Positions 53,484 to 62,734 of a stretch of 64,000 nt of DNA are shown here, piece after piece (positions within the stretch are counted from its first letter, which is position 1; every line of letters starts with the position of its first letter). Both the position numbers and the translations under genes were made by a program. Source of the stretch: JAEUMD01 sp036768475 (lineage in GTDB: Bacteria; Pseudomonadota; Alphaproteobacteria; Rhizobiales; Hyphomicrobiaceae); the NCBI GenBank assembly GCA_036768475.1, contig DAIPMW010000004.1:186001-250000 (forward strand), in the 5' to 3' direction. Below the pieces are notes generated by a model. That model made no database searches. It was not told where the DNA came from and saw only the letters and a list, made by a program, of their open reading frames with translations.

Positions 53484-55112
53484 TCACACCTCCTTGGCTT
53501 TTTCGCGAAGCAGGAATTTCTGAATTTTTCCGGTCGAGGTTTTCGGGATCTCGGCGAACACGACGTGGCGAGGACACTTGAAGCGCGCGAGGTGCTCCTG
53601 GCAGTGCGCGATGATGTCTTCCGCACTGGCCTTTGCTGCCGGCTTCAGTTCGACGAAGGCGCAGGGTGTCTCACCCCATTTGTCGTCCGGCTTTGCGACG
53701 ACGGCGCAGTGTGCGACGGCTGCGTGCTTATAGATCACGTCCTCGACCTCGATGGAGGAGATGTTCTCGCCGCCGGAAATGATGATGTCCTTGGAGCGAT
53801 CTTTGAGCTGGATGTAGCCGTCGGGGTGCATCACGCCGAGATCGCCGGAATGGAACCAGCCGCCGCGGAACGCCTCGTCGGTGGCCTTTGGATTCTTGAG
53901 ATAGCCTTTCATGACGATGTTGCCGCGGAACATGATTTCGCCCAGCGTCTCACCGTCGGCGGGTACGGGCTGCATCGACTCCGGGTTCATGACCGACAGT
54001 CCTTCAAGGGCTGCGTAGCGCACGCCCTGGCGTGCACGCTTGGCGACATTCGCCTCCTTTGGCAACGCGTCCCAGGAGTCATGCCATTCGTTGAGGACGG
54101 CGGGTCCGTAGGTCTCGGTCAGGCCGTAGAGATGGGTGAGCGCGAAGCCTGCCTCCTGCATGCGAGCCAGCACTGCTTCAGGGGGCGGTGCGGCGGCGTG
54201 GCTGAATGCGACGGTATGCTTGATCGAGCGCTTTTCCTCGTTGGAAGCGTTGAGCAGCGTGGCCATGACAATCGGGGCGCCGCAAAGGTGTGTCACCTTG
54301 TGGTCGACGATGGCGTCGTAGATGGCCTTTGCTCGTACCCAACGCAGGCAGACATGTGTGCCGCCGACGGCTGCAACGGACCAGGGGAAGCACCAGCCAT
54401 TGCAGTGGAACATCGGCAGTGTCCACAGATAGACGGGGTGGCGCTGCATGCCGGTGGCGATCGTGTTCGCGTAGCACATCAGCGCGGCGCCGCGATGGTG
54501 ATAGACGACGCCCTTTGGATTGCCTGTGGTGCCCGATGTGTAATTGAGCGAGATCGCATCCCATTCGTCATCGGGCATGCGCCATGCGTAGTCGGGATCG
54601 CCCGTGGCGATGAATTCTTCGTAATCGAGATACGACAGCGGCTCGTTGTCCTGCGGGTACTCGGGATCATCATAGTCGATGACGAGCGGCTCGACTTTAG
54701 CGAGCGAAAGCGCCTCACGAACCACAGGGGCGAACTCGCGATCGACGATCAGGATCTTCGTGTTAGCGTGGTCGAGCTGGAAAGCGATGATCGGCGCATC
54801 AAGCCGTGTGTTCAGCGAATGCAGCACCGCGCCGACCATGGGAACGCCGACGTGGGCTTCCAGCATCGGCGGCGTGTTGGAGAGCATCACCGATACCGTA
54901 TCGCCCTTGCCGATGTAACGCTGAGCCAGCGCTGAGGCGAGGCGCCGACAGCGCGCAAAATACGGCGCATAGGCGGTGCGGGTGCTGCCGTGAATGATGG
55001 CGGTCGTATCAGGATAAACTGCAGCTGCGCGCGCCACGATCGAAAGAGGCGTGAGGGGTTGATAATTTGCGGGGGTCTTGTCGAGATTTTGCTCGTAAGG
55101 GTGGGATGCCAT
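53484..55112 (-). CDS. AMP-dependent acyl-CoA synthetase
   Basis: A 542-residue acyl-CoA ligase. The ATG at 55112 gives MASHPYEQNLDKTPANYQPL, the usual start of this subfamily; the frame upstream is unrelated. Motifs: the AMP/P-loop YTSGTTGNPKGV, YGLTETYGPA, GWFHSGDLGVMHPDGY, SGGENISSIEVE and the final Lys region TSTGKIQKF. Members activate medium-chain or long-chain fatty acids (or related acids). Exact chain length cannot be told. A GH3 remnant lies just downstream. Confidence 0.93.
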   Translation of the reverse strand: MASHPYEQNLDKTPANYQPLTPLSIVARAAAVYPDTTAIIHGSTRTAYAPYFARCRRLASALAQRYIGKGDTVSVMLSNTPPMLEAHVGVPMVGAVLHSLNTRLDAPIIAFQLDHANTKILIVDREFAPVVREALSLAKVEPLVIDYDDPEYPQDNEPLSYLDYEEFIATGDPDYAWRMPDDEWDAISLNYTSGTTGNPKGVVYHHRGAALMCYANTIATGMQRHPVYLWTLPMFHCNGWCFPWSVAAVGGTHVCLRWVRAKAIYDAIVDHKVTHLCGAPIVMATLLNASNEEKRSIKHTVAFSHAAAPPPEAVLARMQEAGFALTHLYGLTETYGPAVLNEWHDSWDALPKEANVAKRARQGVRYAALEGLSVMNPESMQPVPADGETLGEIMFRGNIVMKGYLKNPKATDEAFRGGWFHSGDLGVMHPDGYIQLKDRSKDIIISGGENISSIEVEDVIYKHAAVAHCAVVAKPDDKWGETPCAFVELKPAAKASAEDIIAHCQEHLARFKCPRHVVFAEIPKTSTGKIQKFLLREKAKEV

Positions 55113-55349
55113 GGCGGACCGGGTGCTGAATGCTGCAAGTCTCAAATGTGTGCCTGGAACGCTATCTGTTTGACAACAATTCAGCAATTGGCAATGGGCC
55201 GGTGATTGAACGAGCCGGCGGTCCGCCGGCGGAAGCGCCGTTGTGGGCAAGATCAACCGCTTGACTTGCGGGTGCTTCCAGTTGCCGCCGAATTTGTGTA
55301 AGGTTACTTTCAGAAAATGTTGCGTATTCCAGTCAGACTGGAGAGCACC

Positions 55350-55430
55350 ATGACTGAATCAAGGCAGGAAGGGATCGTCCTCTGGATCCTTCTTGTGTTC
55401 CTACTGACCTTGCCCTGGCTGGCGTTGTAA
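55350..55430 (+). CDS. Possible 26-residue single-helix membrane peptide
   Basis: Starts MTESRQEGIVLWILLVFLLT and ends in LPWLAL. CTGGAGAG precedes the ATG. Charged N-terminus plus one hydrophobic helix is the usual look of bacterial small membrane proteins. Not recognised; it could be chance. Confidence 0.38.
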   Translation: MTESRQEGIVLWILLVFLLTLPWLAL

Positions 55431-55510
55431 ATCGTGCTGCGCGGGTTTTAGGATACTCGCGGGGCGGTTGCGCGATTGGCGGCCGAGATAAGGGACAAAA
55501 GAACCAAATT

Positions 55511-55545
55511 GAAAACCCCGCGCATTCGCCGTGCGCGGGGTTTTC
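55511..55545. terminator. 14-bp perfect hairpin, bidirectional terminator
   Basis: GAAAACCCCGCGCA (55511-55524) and TGCGCGGGGTTTTC (55532-55545) pair perfectly around a 7-nt loop. A and T runs flank it, so it can work in both directions. It ends the TauE gene (stop at 55600) and the small ORF on the other side. Confidence 0.92.
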
Positions 55546-55599
55546 GATTCGCGTGCAATCGTACCATGCGAATTCGATCAAACCCGACGCTTTCCTGCT

Positions 55600-56364
55600 T
55601 CAACCGAGCATGCGGGTCGCAGCAAGGCCGTCGTAGATCAGTTTCAGGGAGATCACGAATAGAGCGACATAGGCAATGCGGTAGAACGGCTCCTGTGCAA
55701 TGCGCCGAGTCAGCCAGACGCCGGCCAGCATGGCCAGTGGCGCCAGCGGTAGAAGCACTGCCGTCGTTTTCAGGTTCTCGGCGCTGAACTGGCCGAGCGC
55801 ATAATAAGGTATGAGCTTTATCAAATTGACGGTGGTGAAGAACATCACCGCAGTTGCTGCCAGCGCGGCGTTGGGCAAGCGTTGGGGTAGCATGTACACA
55901 TTGAAGGGCGGCGCGCCGGTGTGGCTGACGAAGCTGGTGAATCCTGCGACCATTCCCCAGAACGTACCCTTGGTACGGCTTGGTCCGGAAGGCGCGCGCC
56001 TGGCGCCACCGCTCAGCCAATAGTTCAGCGTGAAAGCGAGACCGACCAGACCGACGATGAGGCGGACGTGCGCCTCGGATACGTAGGCCGCCGTGGCCCA
56101 CCCTATCAGGATGCCGAGCGCCGCGGCGGGCAGAAGGATCACAAGGTTCTTCCAGTCGAAATCGCGCCGGTAAGCAATCAGGCCGGTCATGTCCATTGTG
56201 TTAAGGATCGGCAGCATGATCCCGGCAGCCTGTACGGGAGAAATGACGAGGCTCATCATCGGCACGGCAAGACCGCCGGCGGCGCCGAGGAAGCCACCTT
56301 TCGATAGGCCAGTAAGGATGATCGCGGGAACCGCGACGGCATAGAACCAGGGATCGGTAATCAT
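55600..56364 (-). CDS. TauE/SafE-family sulfite/organosulfonate exporter
   Basis: A 254-residue membrane protein with about eight helices. The two-fold repeat is visible: LTGLSKGGFLGAAGGLAVPM in the first half and GMVAGFTSFVSHTGAPPFNVYM in the second, the typical TauE/SafE sequences. The family transports anions such as sulfite or sulfoacetate out of the cell. Substrate not determined. No sulfonate catabolic genes are adjacent. Confidence 0.92.
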   Translation of the reverse strand: MITDPWFYAVAVPAIILTGLSKGGFLGAAGGLAVPMMSLVISPVQAAGIMLPILNTMDMTGLIAYRRDFDWKNLVILLPAAALGILIGWATAAYVSEAHVRLIVGLVGLAFTLNYWLSGGARRAPSGPSRTKGTFWGMVAGFTSFVSHTGAPPFNVYMLPQRLPNAALAATAVMFFTTVNLIKLIPYYALGQFSAENLKTTAVLLPLAPLAMLAGVWLTRRIAQEPFYRIAYVALFVISLKLIYDGLAATRMLG

Positions 56365-56718
56365 TCAGGCTCGACTTCGAGAGGATGGGGGCGGCGGGCG
56401 CGAACGGTGCGGACGGCAAGGTGGCGTGTTTACAAAATTCAGTGACAACGTGTGGCGGCTGATTACACCTTGGGTAAACCGGCGGGCAACGTGGCATTCA
56501 TTATCGACACGTCCCTTCCCTGGGAACCAAGCTGGAGCCCGCCTGATTTGTGTCCTGGAGGCGCAAATGCCTGACGATCCGCAGCCCGGAATAAGGCGTT
56601 CGATCACGACACTAGCCGAAACTCCTATGCGCCGCCTATTGCGTCTCGCGCCATGGCAGTGCTGTCTTAGGGGCAATCAAGAAAAACCTCAATTTCGCGA
56701 CTGCTGGAGGACGCCACA
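56365..56718. other. 354-bp divergent intergenic region
   Basis: It lies between the TauE exporter and prpE and presumably holds both promoters. No repeat, operator or gene recognised. Confidence 0.5.
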
Positions 56719-58641
56719 ATGAGCCGCTACGCGCAAGTCTATGCCGATTGGCAGAAGGACCCGGAGGGGTTCTGGGCTGAGGCCGCCAAGGACATCAGCT
56801 GGTACAAGCTTTGGGACAAGGTTCTCGATCCTTATTCGGGGCATTATGGCAGCTGGTTTGCCGGTGCGGAGTGCAACACGGCCTACAATTGTCTCGACCG
56901 GCACGTGGAGGCGGGGCGTGGCGATCAGAAGGCGTTGATTTATGACAGCCCGGTTTCCGGCTCGCAGCGGACCTACACCTTTACGCAACTGACCGACGAG
57001 GTGGCGACGCTTGCTGCCGTGTTGCTCGATCTTGGCGTCGGCAAGGGCGATCGCGTCATTGTCTACATGCCAATGATTGCAGAGGCGGTGATCGCCATGC
57101 TTGCCTGCGCGCGCATCGGTGCAGTGCATTCCGTCGTGTTCGGCGGCTTTGCCTCAAGTGAGCTTGCCACGCGTATCAATGATTCCAAACCGGTTGCCAT
57201 TCTGTCGGCATCTTGTGGCATTGAGACGTCGCGGGTTATTCCTTACAAGCCGCTGCTCGACAAAGCGATCGAACTCTCGGAGCACAAGCCGAGCGCAACC
57301 GTCATTCTGCAGCGTCCTCAGGCTGAAGCGAGCATGGTCGCGGGCCGCGATCACGATTGGGCTCAGGCGGTCGGGGCTGCCAAGGCGGCGGGACGCAAGG
57401 CGGGATGTGTTCCCGTAGTGGCGACCGATCCGCTTTACATCCTCTACACGTCGGGCACGACTGGCCAACCCAAGGGTGTCGTGCGCGATAATGGCGGGCA
57501 CATGGTGGCGCTCAAGTGGACGATGCCGAACCTTTATGGCATCCAGCCCGGCGAAGTTTTCTGGGCCGCCTCCGACGTGGGCTGGGTAGTCGGACATTCC
57601 TACATCTGCTACGCGCCCCTGCTGCACGGGGCAACGACGGTCGTCTACGAAGGCAAGCCGGTCGGCACGCCCGATGCGGGCGCCTTCTGGCGGATGGTTT
57701 CCGAACATAAGATCTCAGCGCTTTTCACTGCTCCGACGGCCTTCCGCGCGATCAAGAAAGAGGATCCGCGAGGCGAGCTCGTCGGCAAGTACGATCTGTC
57801 TTGTCTCAGAACCTTGTTCCTTGCCGGCGAGCGCGCCGACCCGGAGACCATTAAGTGGGCGGAAGCGAAACTCAAGGTGCCGGTAATCGATCACTGGTGG
57901 CAGACGGAGACGGGTTGGGCGATCGCGGGCAATCCGGTCGGTCTTGGCGTGTTGCCGGTGAAATACGGTTCGCCGACCGTTCCGATGCCGGGCTATCAGG
58001 TCGATGTGCTGGATGAGAAGGGGCAGCTCTTGGGGCCCAATCAACACGGCACCCTCGCCATCAAGTTGCCGATGCCGCCAGGATGCCTGCCGACACTGTG
58101 GAACAACGAGGAGCGGATGCGCACCAGCTATCTCGCCGACTTCAAGGGTTACTATTCGACGTCCGATGCCGGCTACAAGGATGAGGACGGCTACGTCTAC
58201 GTGATGGCGCGCACCGACGACGTCATCAATGTTGCCGGCCATCGCTTGTCGACAGGTCAGATGGAAGAAGTCGTCGCGCAGCACAAGGATGTGGCCGAGT
58301 GCGCGGTAATCGGGGTTGCCGATGACATGAAGGGGCAGATGCCCGCGGGGTTCCTCGTCCTCAATGCTGGCGTGGAGCGCGATCCCAAGGAAGTCGAAGC
58401 CGAGGTGGTGAAGCTCGTGCGCGACGTGATCGGTCCGGTTGCTGCGTTCAAGAACGTGATGATCGTCAAGCGACTGCCGAAGACGCGGTCGGGCAAGATC
58501 CTGCGCGGCACCATGCGGCAGATCGCCGACGGTGAAAGCTGGCGGATGCCGGCAACGATCGATGATCCCGCCATCATGGGCGAGATCACGGAAGTGATGC
58601 AGTCGCGTGGGCTTGCGCCCAAGGCCCGGCAGGCAAGCTGA
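56719..58641 (+). CDS. prpE: Propionyl-CoA synthetase
   Basis: A 640-residue AMP-forming acyl-CoA synthetase. Motifs: VFGGFASSELATRINDSKP, YTSGTTGQPKGVVRDNGG, HWWQTETGWAIAGNPVG, and the C-terminal KTRSGKILRGTMRQIADG (catalytic Lys). The TETGW(A/P)I region and the N-terminal YADWQKDPEGFWAEAA favour PrpE over acetyl-CoA synthetase. It activates propionate to propionyl-CoA, feeding methylmalonyl-CoA mutase encoded at 25.6-30.3 kb. An SDR gene follows on the same strand. Confidence 0.9.
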   Translation: MSRYAQVYADWQKDPEGFWAEAAKDISWYKLWDKVLDPYSGHYGSWFAGAECNTAYNCLDRHVEAGRGDQKALIYDSPVSGSQRTYTFTQLTDEVATLAAVLLDLGVGKGDRVIVYMPMIAEAVIAMLACARIGAVHSVVFGGFASSELATRINDSKPVAILSASCGIETSRVIPYKPLLDKAIELSEHKPSATVILQRPQAEASMVAGRDHDWAQAVGAAKAAGRKAGCVPVVATDPLYILYTSGTTGQPKGVVRDNGGHMVALKWTMPNLYGIQPGEVFWAASDVGWVVGHSYICYAPLLHGATTVVYEGKPVGTPDAGAFWRMVSEHKISALFTAPTAFRAIKKEDPRGELVGKYDLSCLRTLFLAGERADPETIKWAEAKLKVPVIDHWWQTETGWAIAGNPVGLGVLPVKYGSPTVPMPGYQVDVLDEKGQLLGPNQHGTLAIKLPMPPGCLPTLWNNEERMRTSYLADFKGYYSTSDAGYKDEDGYVYVMARTDDVINVAGHRLSTGQMEEVVAQHKDVAECAVIGVADDMKGQMPAGFLVLNAGVERDPKEVEAEVVKLVRDVIGPVAAFKNVMIVKRLPKTRSGKILRGTMRQIADGESWRMPATIDDPAIMGEITEVMQSRGLAPKARQAS

Positions 58642-58749
58642 GCCAGTCGCCTCGTCGTACGAGTGTGCATGGTGCAAAGCCGTGGCGCCCGGGGCTGCAG
58701 CTTCGGGCGTCGGACCAAGAGACATCGGTGGAACTGCAACGGGTCAGAC

Positions 58750-59556
58750 ATGCTTCTTGCGAATAAGGTCGCAATCGTAACTGGGGGCGCAAAAGGCATC
58801 GGTCGCGCGACCGCAGAGCGACTGGCGCGGGAAGGCGCCCAGATCGTCGTTGCGGACGTCGACGACGAGGAAGGCAACAAGGTCGTCGCCGCAATCAAGG
58901 CTGCGGGCAACGAAGCCGTGTTCCGCACCGCTGACATTTCCGAACGGCTCGATGTCTTCAATCTCGTGGCTGCGGCGCGTGATGCCTTCGGGAGGATCGA
59001 CGTTCTCGTCAATAATGCAGGGATCGTCGACGATCAGCCTTTTCTCGAACTGGACGAGGCGGAATTCGATCGGGTCATGCGAACCAACGTAAAGGGCGCG
59101 TTCCTGATCGGCCAAGCCGTGGCCAAGCAGATGGTCAGGCAATGTACGGCGGATGCGAAGTGCCCTCCCGGATCGATCGTCAACGTGACCTCGGTCAACG
59201 CGCGCTTTGGACAGCCCGACCATCTGGCCTATGCGGTCTCGAAGGGCGGGCTGGAGCAGCTGACCCGGTCAATGGCCCTGGCTTTGGCGCCGCATGGCAT
59301 CCGCGTCAATGCGGTCGGGCCGGGGACGATCGAGACGGCGATGGTAGCTCAGGTTTACGAGGATCAGAAGGCGCGGGAAGCGGCATTGTCGCGCACACCG
59401 CTGCAACGGTTCGGTACGCCGGCGGAGATCGCCGCGGTGATTGCCTGGCTTGCCAGCAAGGAGGCAAGCTATCTCACGGGAACAACGATCTGGGCGGACG
59501 GTGGACGGCTTTCGCTCAACGGTATAGTGCCGCTGGCCGACGCGGGCGATGAATGA
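58750..59556 (+). CDS. Short-chain dehydrogenase/reductase
   Basis: A 268-residue classical SDR. The ATG at 58750 is chosen over an upstream frame. Cofactor motif TGGAKGIGRA with Asp in VVADVDDEEG (prefers NAD(H)); NNAG in LVNNAGIVDD; catalytic Ser in VNVTSVNARFG, Tyr and Lys in AYAVSKGG. The C-terminus (WADGGRLSLNGIVP) is typical. Substrate unknown. It follows prpE by 108 bp and may be co-transcribed. Confidence 0.93.
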   Translation: MLLANKVAIVTGGAKGIGRATAERLAREGAQIVVADVDDEEGNKVVAAIKAAGNEAVFRTADISERLDVFNLVAAARDAFGRIDVLVNNAGIVDDQPFLELDEAEFDRVMRTNVKGAFLIGQAVAKQMVRQCTADAKCPPGSIVNVTSVNARFGQPDHLAYAVSKGGLEQLTRSMALALAPHGIRVNAVGPGTIETAMVAQVYEDQKAREAALSRTPLQRFGTPAEIAAVIAWLASKEASYLTGTTIWADGGRLSLNGIVPLADAGDE

Positions 59557-59606
59557 CGGCGACAAAGGAAACGCACGGCGTCTGTCGAGTGCGAGCGCCT
59601 GGACTG

Positions 59607-59705
59607 GATCGCCGTCATGTTTGATGGCAACACGTTCAGCGCCCAGGCCTTGGCTTGAATATGTTCTTCGCGCTGGGCCGCTGCGCACTTCAGCTCAACA
59701 TGCTC
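59607..59705 (+). repeat. Composite hairpin repeat, copy R9
   Basis: GATCGCCGTCATGTTTGATG and CAACACGTTCAGC (degenerate first hairpin), then TTGAATATGTTCTTCGCGC and GGCCGCTGCGCACTTCAG, ending CTCAACATGCTC. The second hairpin keeps the TGTT/AACA core. It lies between convergent genes. Confidence 0.78.
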
Positions 59706-59780
59706 AGCCTGAAAGGCAGCGGGCGCTACCGAAGCCACGCCAGCCAAATTATCTGCTCGCTCATCGACGATGGGTCGCAC

Positions 59781-60587
59781 TCATTCCTTCGCGGGCTCGT
59801 CAGCGGCGTCCGTCGTGCTCGCAGAATCTGACGACTCGGCAGAATCTGACGACTCGCCCGGCTCGTCCTCTTCCTCTTCCTCCTTGGGGCCTGACATGCC
59901 TTTGAGGCGCGCCAAGATCCGCGCTTCCTCCTCGGCCTCCGTTTCGACGTGCTCTTCGGCCTTCGGGGAGATGATCTGCGCCATCGGCTGACCCGTCGTC
60001 TGCTCGGTCGGCAGCAGCGTGCCGGCCTTCTCATCGACCTCACCGCTGGCCTTGCGTTCGCGCTCGACACGTCGTGCCGCCTTCTTGACTTCGGCATCAA
60101 GGTCGATCTGCGAACAGATCCCAAGCGTCACAGGATCGTTGGGAACAAGGTTCGGCGCGTTCCAGTGGCTGCGGTCGCGGATCTGCGCGATCGTCTGCTT
60201 GGTAGTGCCGACGAGACGGATGATCTGGCTGTCCTTCAGCTCGGGGTGGTTGCGCAACAGCCAGAGAACGGCGTTGGGCTTTTCCTGCCGCAGGGACAAC
60301 GGTGTGTAGCGTTTGCGCCGGATATCGGGAACTTCGACACCAGCCTCGGCCACCTTGAGCTTGTGGTCGGGTTCGTTCTCGCCACGCTTGATCTCCTCGC
60401 GGGTGATCTGGCCGCGCGTGATCGGGTCGAGGCCGCGAATGCCCTGGGCGACGTCGCCGTCGGCGATTCCTTTGACCTCGAGCACGTGCAGACCACAAAA
60501 TTCCGCGATCTGGGTAAATGTCAGCGATGTGTTGTCGACCAGCCAGACGGCCGTGGCCTTGGGCATCAGCGGTGTGCGGTCGCTCAT
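59781..60587 (-). CDS. trcR: Cell-cycle transcriptional regulator TrcR (DUF1013)
   Basis: A 268-residue protein matching DUF1013: PLMPKATAVWLVDNTSLTFT, then AEFCGLHVLEVKGIADGDVA, RRKRYTPLSLRQEKPNAVLW and SQIIRLVGTTKQTIAQIRDR (helix-turn-helix-like). It is reported as a cell-cycle transcription regulator associated with RNA polymerase in alphaproteobacteria. The C-terminal 60 residues are acidic and disordered; an 18-bp tandem duplication at about 59820-59857 gives ESSDSAESSDSAS. Confidence 0.93.
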   Translation of the reverse strand: MSDRTPLMPKATAVWLVDNTSLTFTQIAEFCGLHVLEVKGIADGDVAQGIRGLDPITRGQITREEIKRGENEPDHKLKVAEAGVEVPDIRRKRYTPLSLRQEKPNAVLWLLRNHPELKDSQIIRLVGTTKQTIAQIRDRSHWNAPNLVPNDPVTLGICSQIDLDAEVKKAARRVERERKASGEVDEKAGTLLPTEQTTGQPMAQIISPKAEEHVETEAEEEARILARLKGMSGPKEEEEEDEPGESSDSAESSDSASTTDAADEPAKE

Positions 60588-60884
60588 AATGGTTTTCTCC
60601 TGTCCCCCGCCGCGAGTTCGCGCAGAGGTCTGATAATCGTATGCTAATTCGGGGAATAGAACCCCTTATAGGCGCCGCAAGGGGTGGGCGCAACCGAATA
60701 TCGTGTGCGCAGCGCAACATCGCGTACGGAGGATGGGCCGTTGTATTGGCGGAATTTCGGAGCGTGCGGCGCAACAATTGCGTTGCGGCAGGGCAGAGCC
60801 GCGGCTAGTGTTCCGGCCGCCACGCAAAAATTGCGCGGGAGACACAACCTCTCGCGGGAATTTATAACAAGAGGGTTTGACAGC

Positions 60885-61316
60885 ATGTCGACACTGAAGA
60901 GCTATTGTATCGAGGATCTCGCGGTCGGCATGGAATCGTCACTATCGAAGACAGTAAGTGAAGCCGATATCAACGCATTCGCCGAGGTTTCGGGGGATAT
61001 GAATCCTGTTCATCTTGATGCGGAATATGCCGCATCGACGATGTTCGGGGAGCGTATCGCTCATGGCATGCTGTCGGCGGCTTACATCTCGGCCGTTTTC
61101 GGCATGCAGATGCCAGGGCCGGGAGCCATCTACATGTCGCAGACGCTTCAATTCAAGGCGCCGGTGAAGATCGGTGATACGGTTGTGACCACAGTCAAGG
61201 TGAGCGAGCTTATCCCGGAGAAAAAGCGGGCCAAGTTCGAATGTGTCTGTGCCGTCGATGGCAAGCCGGTGGTGGTAGGCGAGGCGATGTTGATGGTGCC
61301 CTCGCGCGGCGCCTGA
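60885..61316 (+). CDS. MaoC-family (R)-hydratase
   Basis: A 143-residue hot-dog fold hydratase. The catalytic motif GDMNPVHLDAEYA (Asp/His) and RIAHGMLSAAYISAVF are both present. The ATG at 60885 follows AAGAGGG. Such enzymes hydrate enoyl-CoA in fatty-acid, PHB or ethylmalonyl-CoA routes; no specific substrate can be assigned. It precedes ribF on the same strand by 93 bp. Confidence 0.92.
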   Translation: MSTLKSYCIEDLAVGMESSLSKTVSEADINAFAEVSGDMNPVHLDAEYAASTMFGERIAHGMLSAAYISAVFGMQMPGPGAIYMSQTLQFKAPVKIGDTVVTTVKVSELIPEKKRAKFECVCAVDGKPVVVGEAMLMVPSRGA

Positions 61317-61409
61317 GGTCGGTTTCGGAAAAGGCATCATCGGGGAAGGGCCTGGCATTCGGCGAAGCCCTCCCGTGAAATCGGCAACGCGCCGGGGAGA
61401 CGGGGCTGC

Positions 61410-62378
61410 ATGCTGGTTGTCAAGGGATCGGACGCGGTTCCTGACCAGGCCAAGGGCGCGGTTCTGGCCATTGGCAATTTCGATGGTGTGCATCGCGGCC
61501 ATCAGGCGCTCATCACAAAAGTCCGCGAGAAGGCGGCCAGCCTCGACGTGCTCGCTGGCGTGGTCGTATTCGAGCCGCACCCGCGCGAGTTCTTTCAGCC
61601 GTCAGAGCCGCACTTCCACCTGACGCCGCTTCGCCTCAAATTGCAGCGGCTGGAGGCGCTCGGGGTCGACCTCGTTGTCGTTCTGACGTTCGACAGGGAA
61701 TTCGCATCGCTGTCGGCCATGCAGTTCATCGAGAACGTACTGGTCGAACGGCTGGCGCCGCGCCACATCGTCATCGGCTATGATTTCTTCTTCGGCAAGG
61801 GCCGCGCAGGCACGCCGGACACGATGCGTCTGGCCGGCCAGGAGCTTGGCTTCGGCGTGAGTGTCGTCAAACCGGTTGCTGAAGACGGAGAGGTGTTCTC
61901 GTCCACGGCGATCCGCTTGAAGCTGGCGCAGGGCGACGTGCGCGGCGCAACCTCGTCGCTGGGCGAGATGTGGCGTGTCAGAGGGCGTGTCATCGGGGGT
62001 GCCAAGCGCGGCACCGGACTTGGTTTCCCCACGGCCAACATCGCGCTGGAACGGGGAACGGCGCTGGCGCACGGCATCTATGCGGTGTGGGTCGACATTT
62101 CGGGCAACGGCACGCATGGGGTGAAACCCACGCGGCGGTACATGGGTGCGGCCTATCTGGGCACACGACCGACATTCGACAACGGCGGACCGCTGTTGGA
62201 AATCTTCCTGCTGGACTTCCATGGCGATCTTTATGATCGCGAGATCGAGGTTGTGTTCGTGGAGTTCATCCGCGGCGATCGGCGCTTCAACACCGCGGAG
62301 GACCTGATCGTGCAGATGAATGCAGATTGCACGAAAGCGCGCGAGATCCTGTCCGCCGAGCCACACGAGAGCACCTAG
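61410..62378 (+). CDS. ribF: Bifunctional riboflavin kinase/FAD synthetase
   Basis: A 322-residue protein. The N-terminal FMN adenylyltransferase domain has AIGNFDGVHRGHQALI and YDFFFGKGRAGTP. The C-terminal flavokinase domain has GRVIGGAKRGTGLGFPTANI and TRPTFDNGGPLLEIFLLD. It makes FMN and FAD. The TAG stop (62376-62378) is the first three bases of the next repeat (TAGAGCCTGATCGGC). Confidence 0.96.
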   Translation: MLVVKGSDAVPDQAKGAVLAIGNFDGVHRGHQALITKVREKAASLDVLAGVVVFEPHPREFFQPSEPHFHLTPLRLKLQRLEALGVDLVVVLTFDREFASLSAMQFIENVLVERLAPRHIVIGYDFFFGKGRAGTPDTMRLAGQELGFGVSVVKPVAEDGEVFSSTAIRLKLAQGDVRGATSSLGEMWRVRGRVIGGAKRGTGLGFPTANIALERGTALAHGIYAVWVDISGNGTHGVKPTRRYMGAAYLGTRPTFDNGGPLLEIFLLDFHGDLYDREIEVVFVEFIRGDRRFNTAEDLIVQMNADCTKAREILSAEPHEST

Positions 62379-62557
62379 AGCCTGATCGGCTGAGATGGAA
62401 GCACGACTGCTTTCATCGAGGCCGTGATTGAGGCTCTCAAACAAAGAGATAGAGCAGGCCACAACGGCCTGAGGTGATTCAATCAAGACCTGACCTGCTC
62501 TAGAGCAGGTCAGGCTTTTCGTGCTGAAGCGCTGCACATTTCGGCCAAACATGCCCT
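62376..62557 (+). repeat. Composite hairpin repeat, copy R10
   Basis: Starts at the ribF stop codon. The modules are in a different order from R3/R4: TAGAGCCTGATCGGCTGAGA, then CTCTCAAACAAAGAGATAGA, then a perfect 26-bp palindrome (62489-62514, arms CCTGACCTGCTCT and AGAGCAGGTCAGG) followed by CTTTTC. The core GCTGAAGCGCTGCACATTTC follows. The palindrome may also serve as a terminator for ribF. It lies between convergent genes. Confidence 0.85.
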
Positions 62558-62734
62558 GAATACGGTTTGTCATTTACCGTCCAAGCAGGCTGCTGCTCGT
62601 ACGGCAGGCCGCATGGACGTCGTGCGGGTGGATGCCGCGCGGCCCATGCGAGCCGGTCAAAAAAATTGGCCCCGCGTAGAACGCGGGGCCAAGTCAGGCG
62701 ATACCGTCCAATTATCGTCCGGTTATCGAGAGGC
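62558..62734. other. Remainder of the ribF-fhs intergenic region
   Basis: Together with repeat R10 this makes a 356-bp gap between ribF and fhs. It contains the fhs terminator at 62659-62692. No gene supported. Confidence 0.5.
62659..62692 (-). terminator. Rho-independent terminator of fhs
   Basis: On the minus strand TTGGCCCCGCG and CGCGGGGCCAA (plus-strand 62666-62676 and 62682-62692) form an 11-bp perfect stem with a 5-nt loop. It is followed by seven T (plus-strand A at 62659-62665). It lies 43 bp after the fhs stop. Confidence 0.95.

Larger units (their letters stand above)
55113..55599. other. 487-bp intergenic region
   Basis: It contains a possible 26-residue membrane ORF (55350-55430) and a strong hairpin at 55511-55545. 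The rest shows no gene. Confidence 0.5.

Noticed and set aside
53565..54935. 456-codon plus-strand open frame
   Set aside because: Antisense of the acyl-CoA synthetase gene, which has all adenylate-forming motifs.
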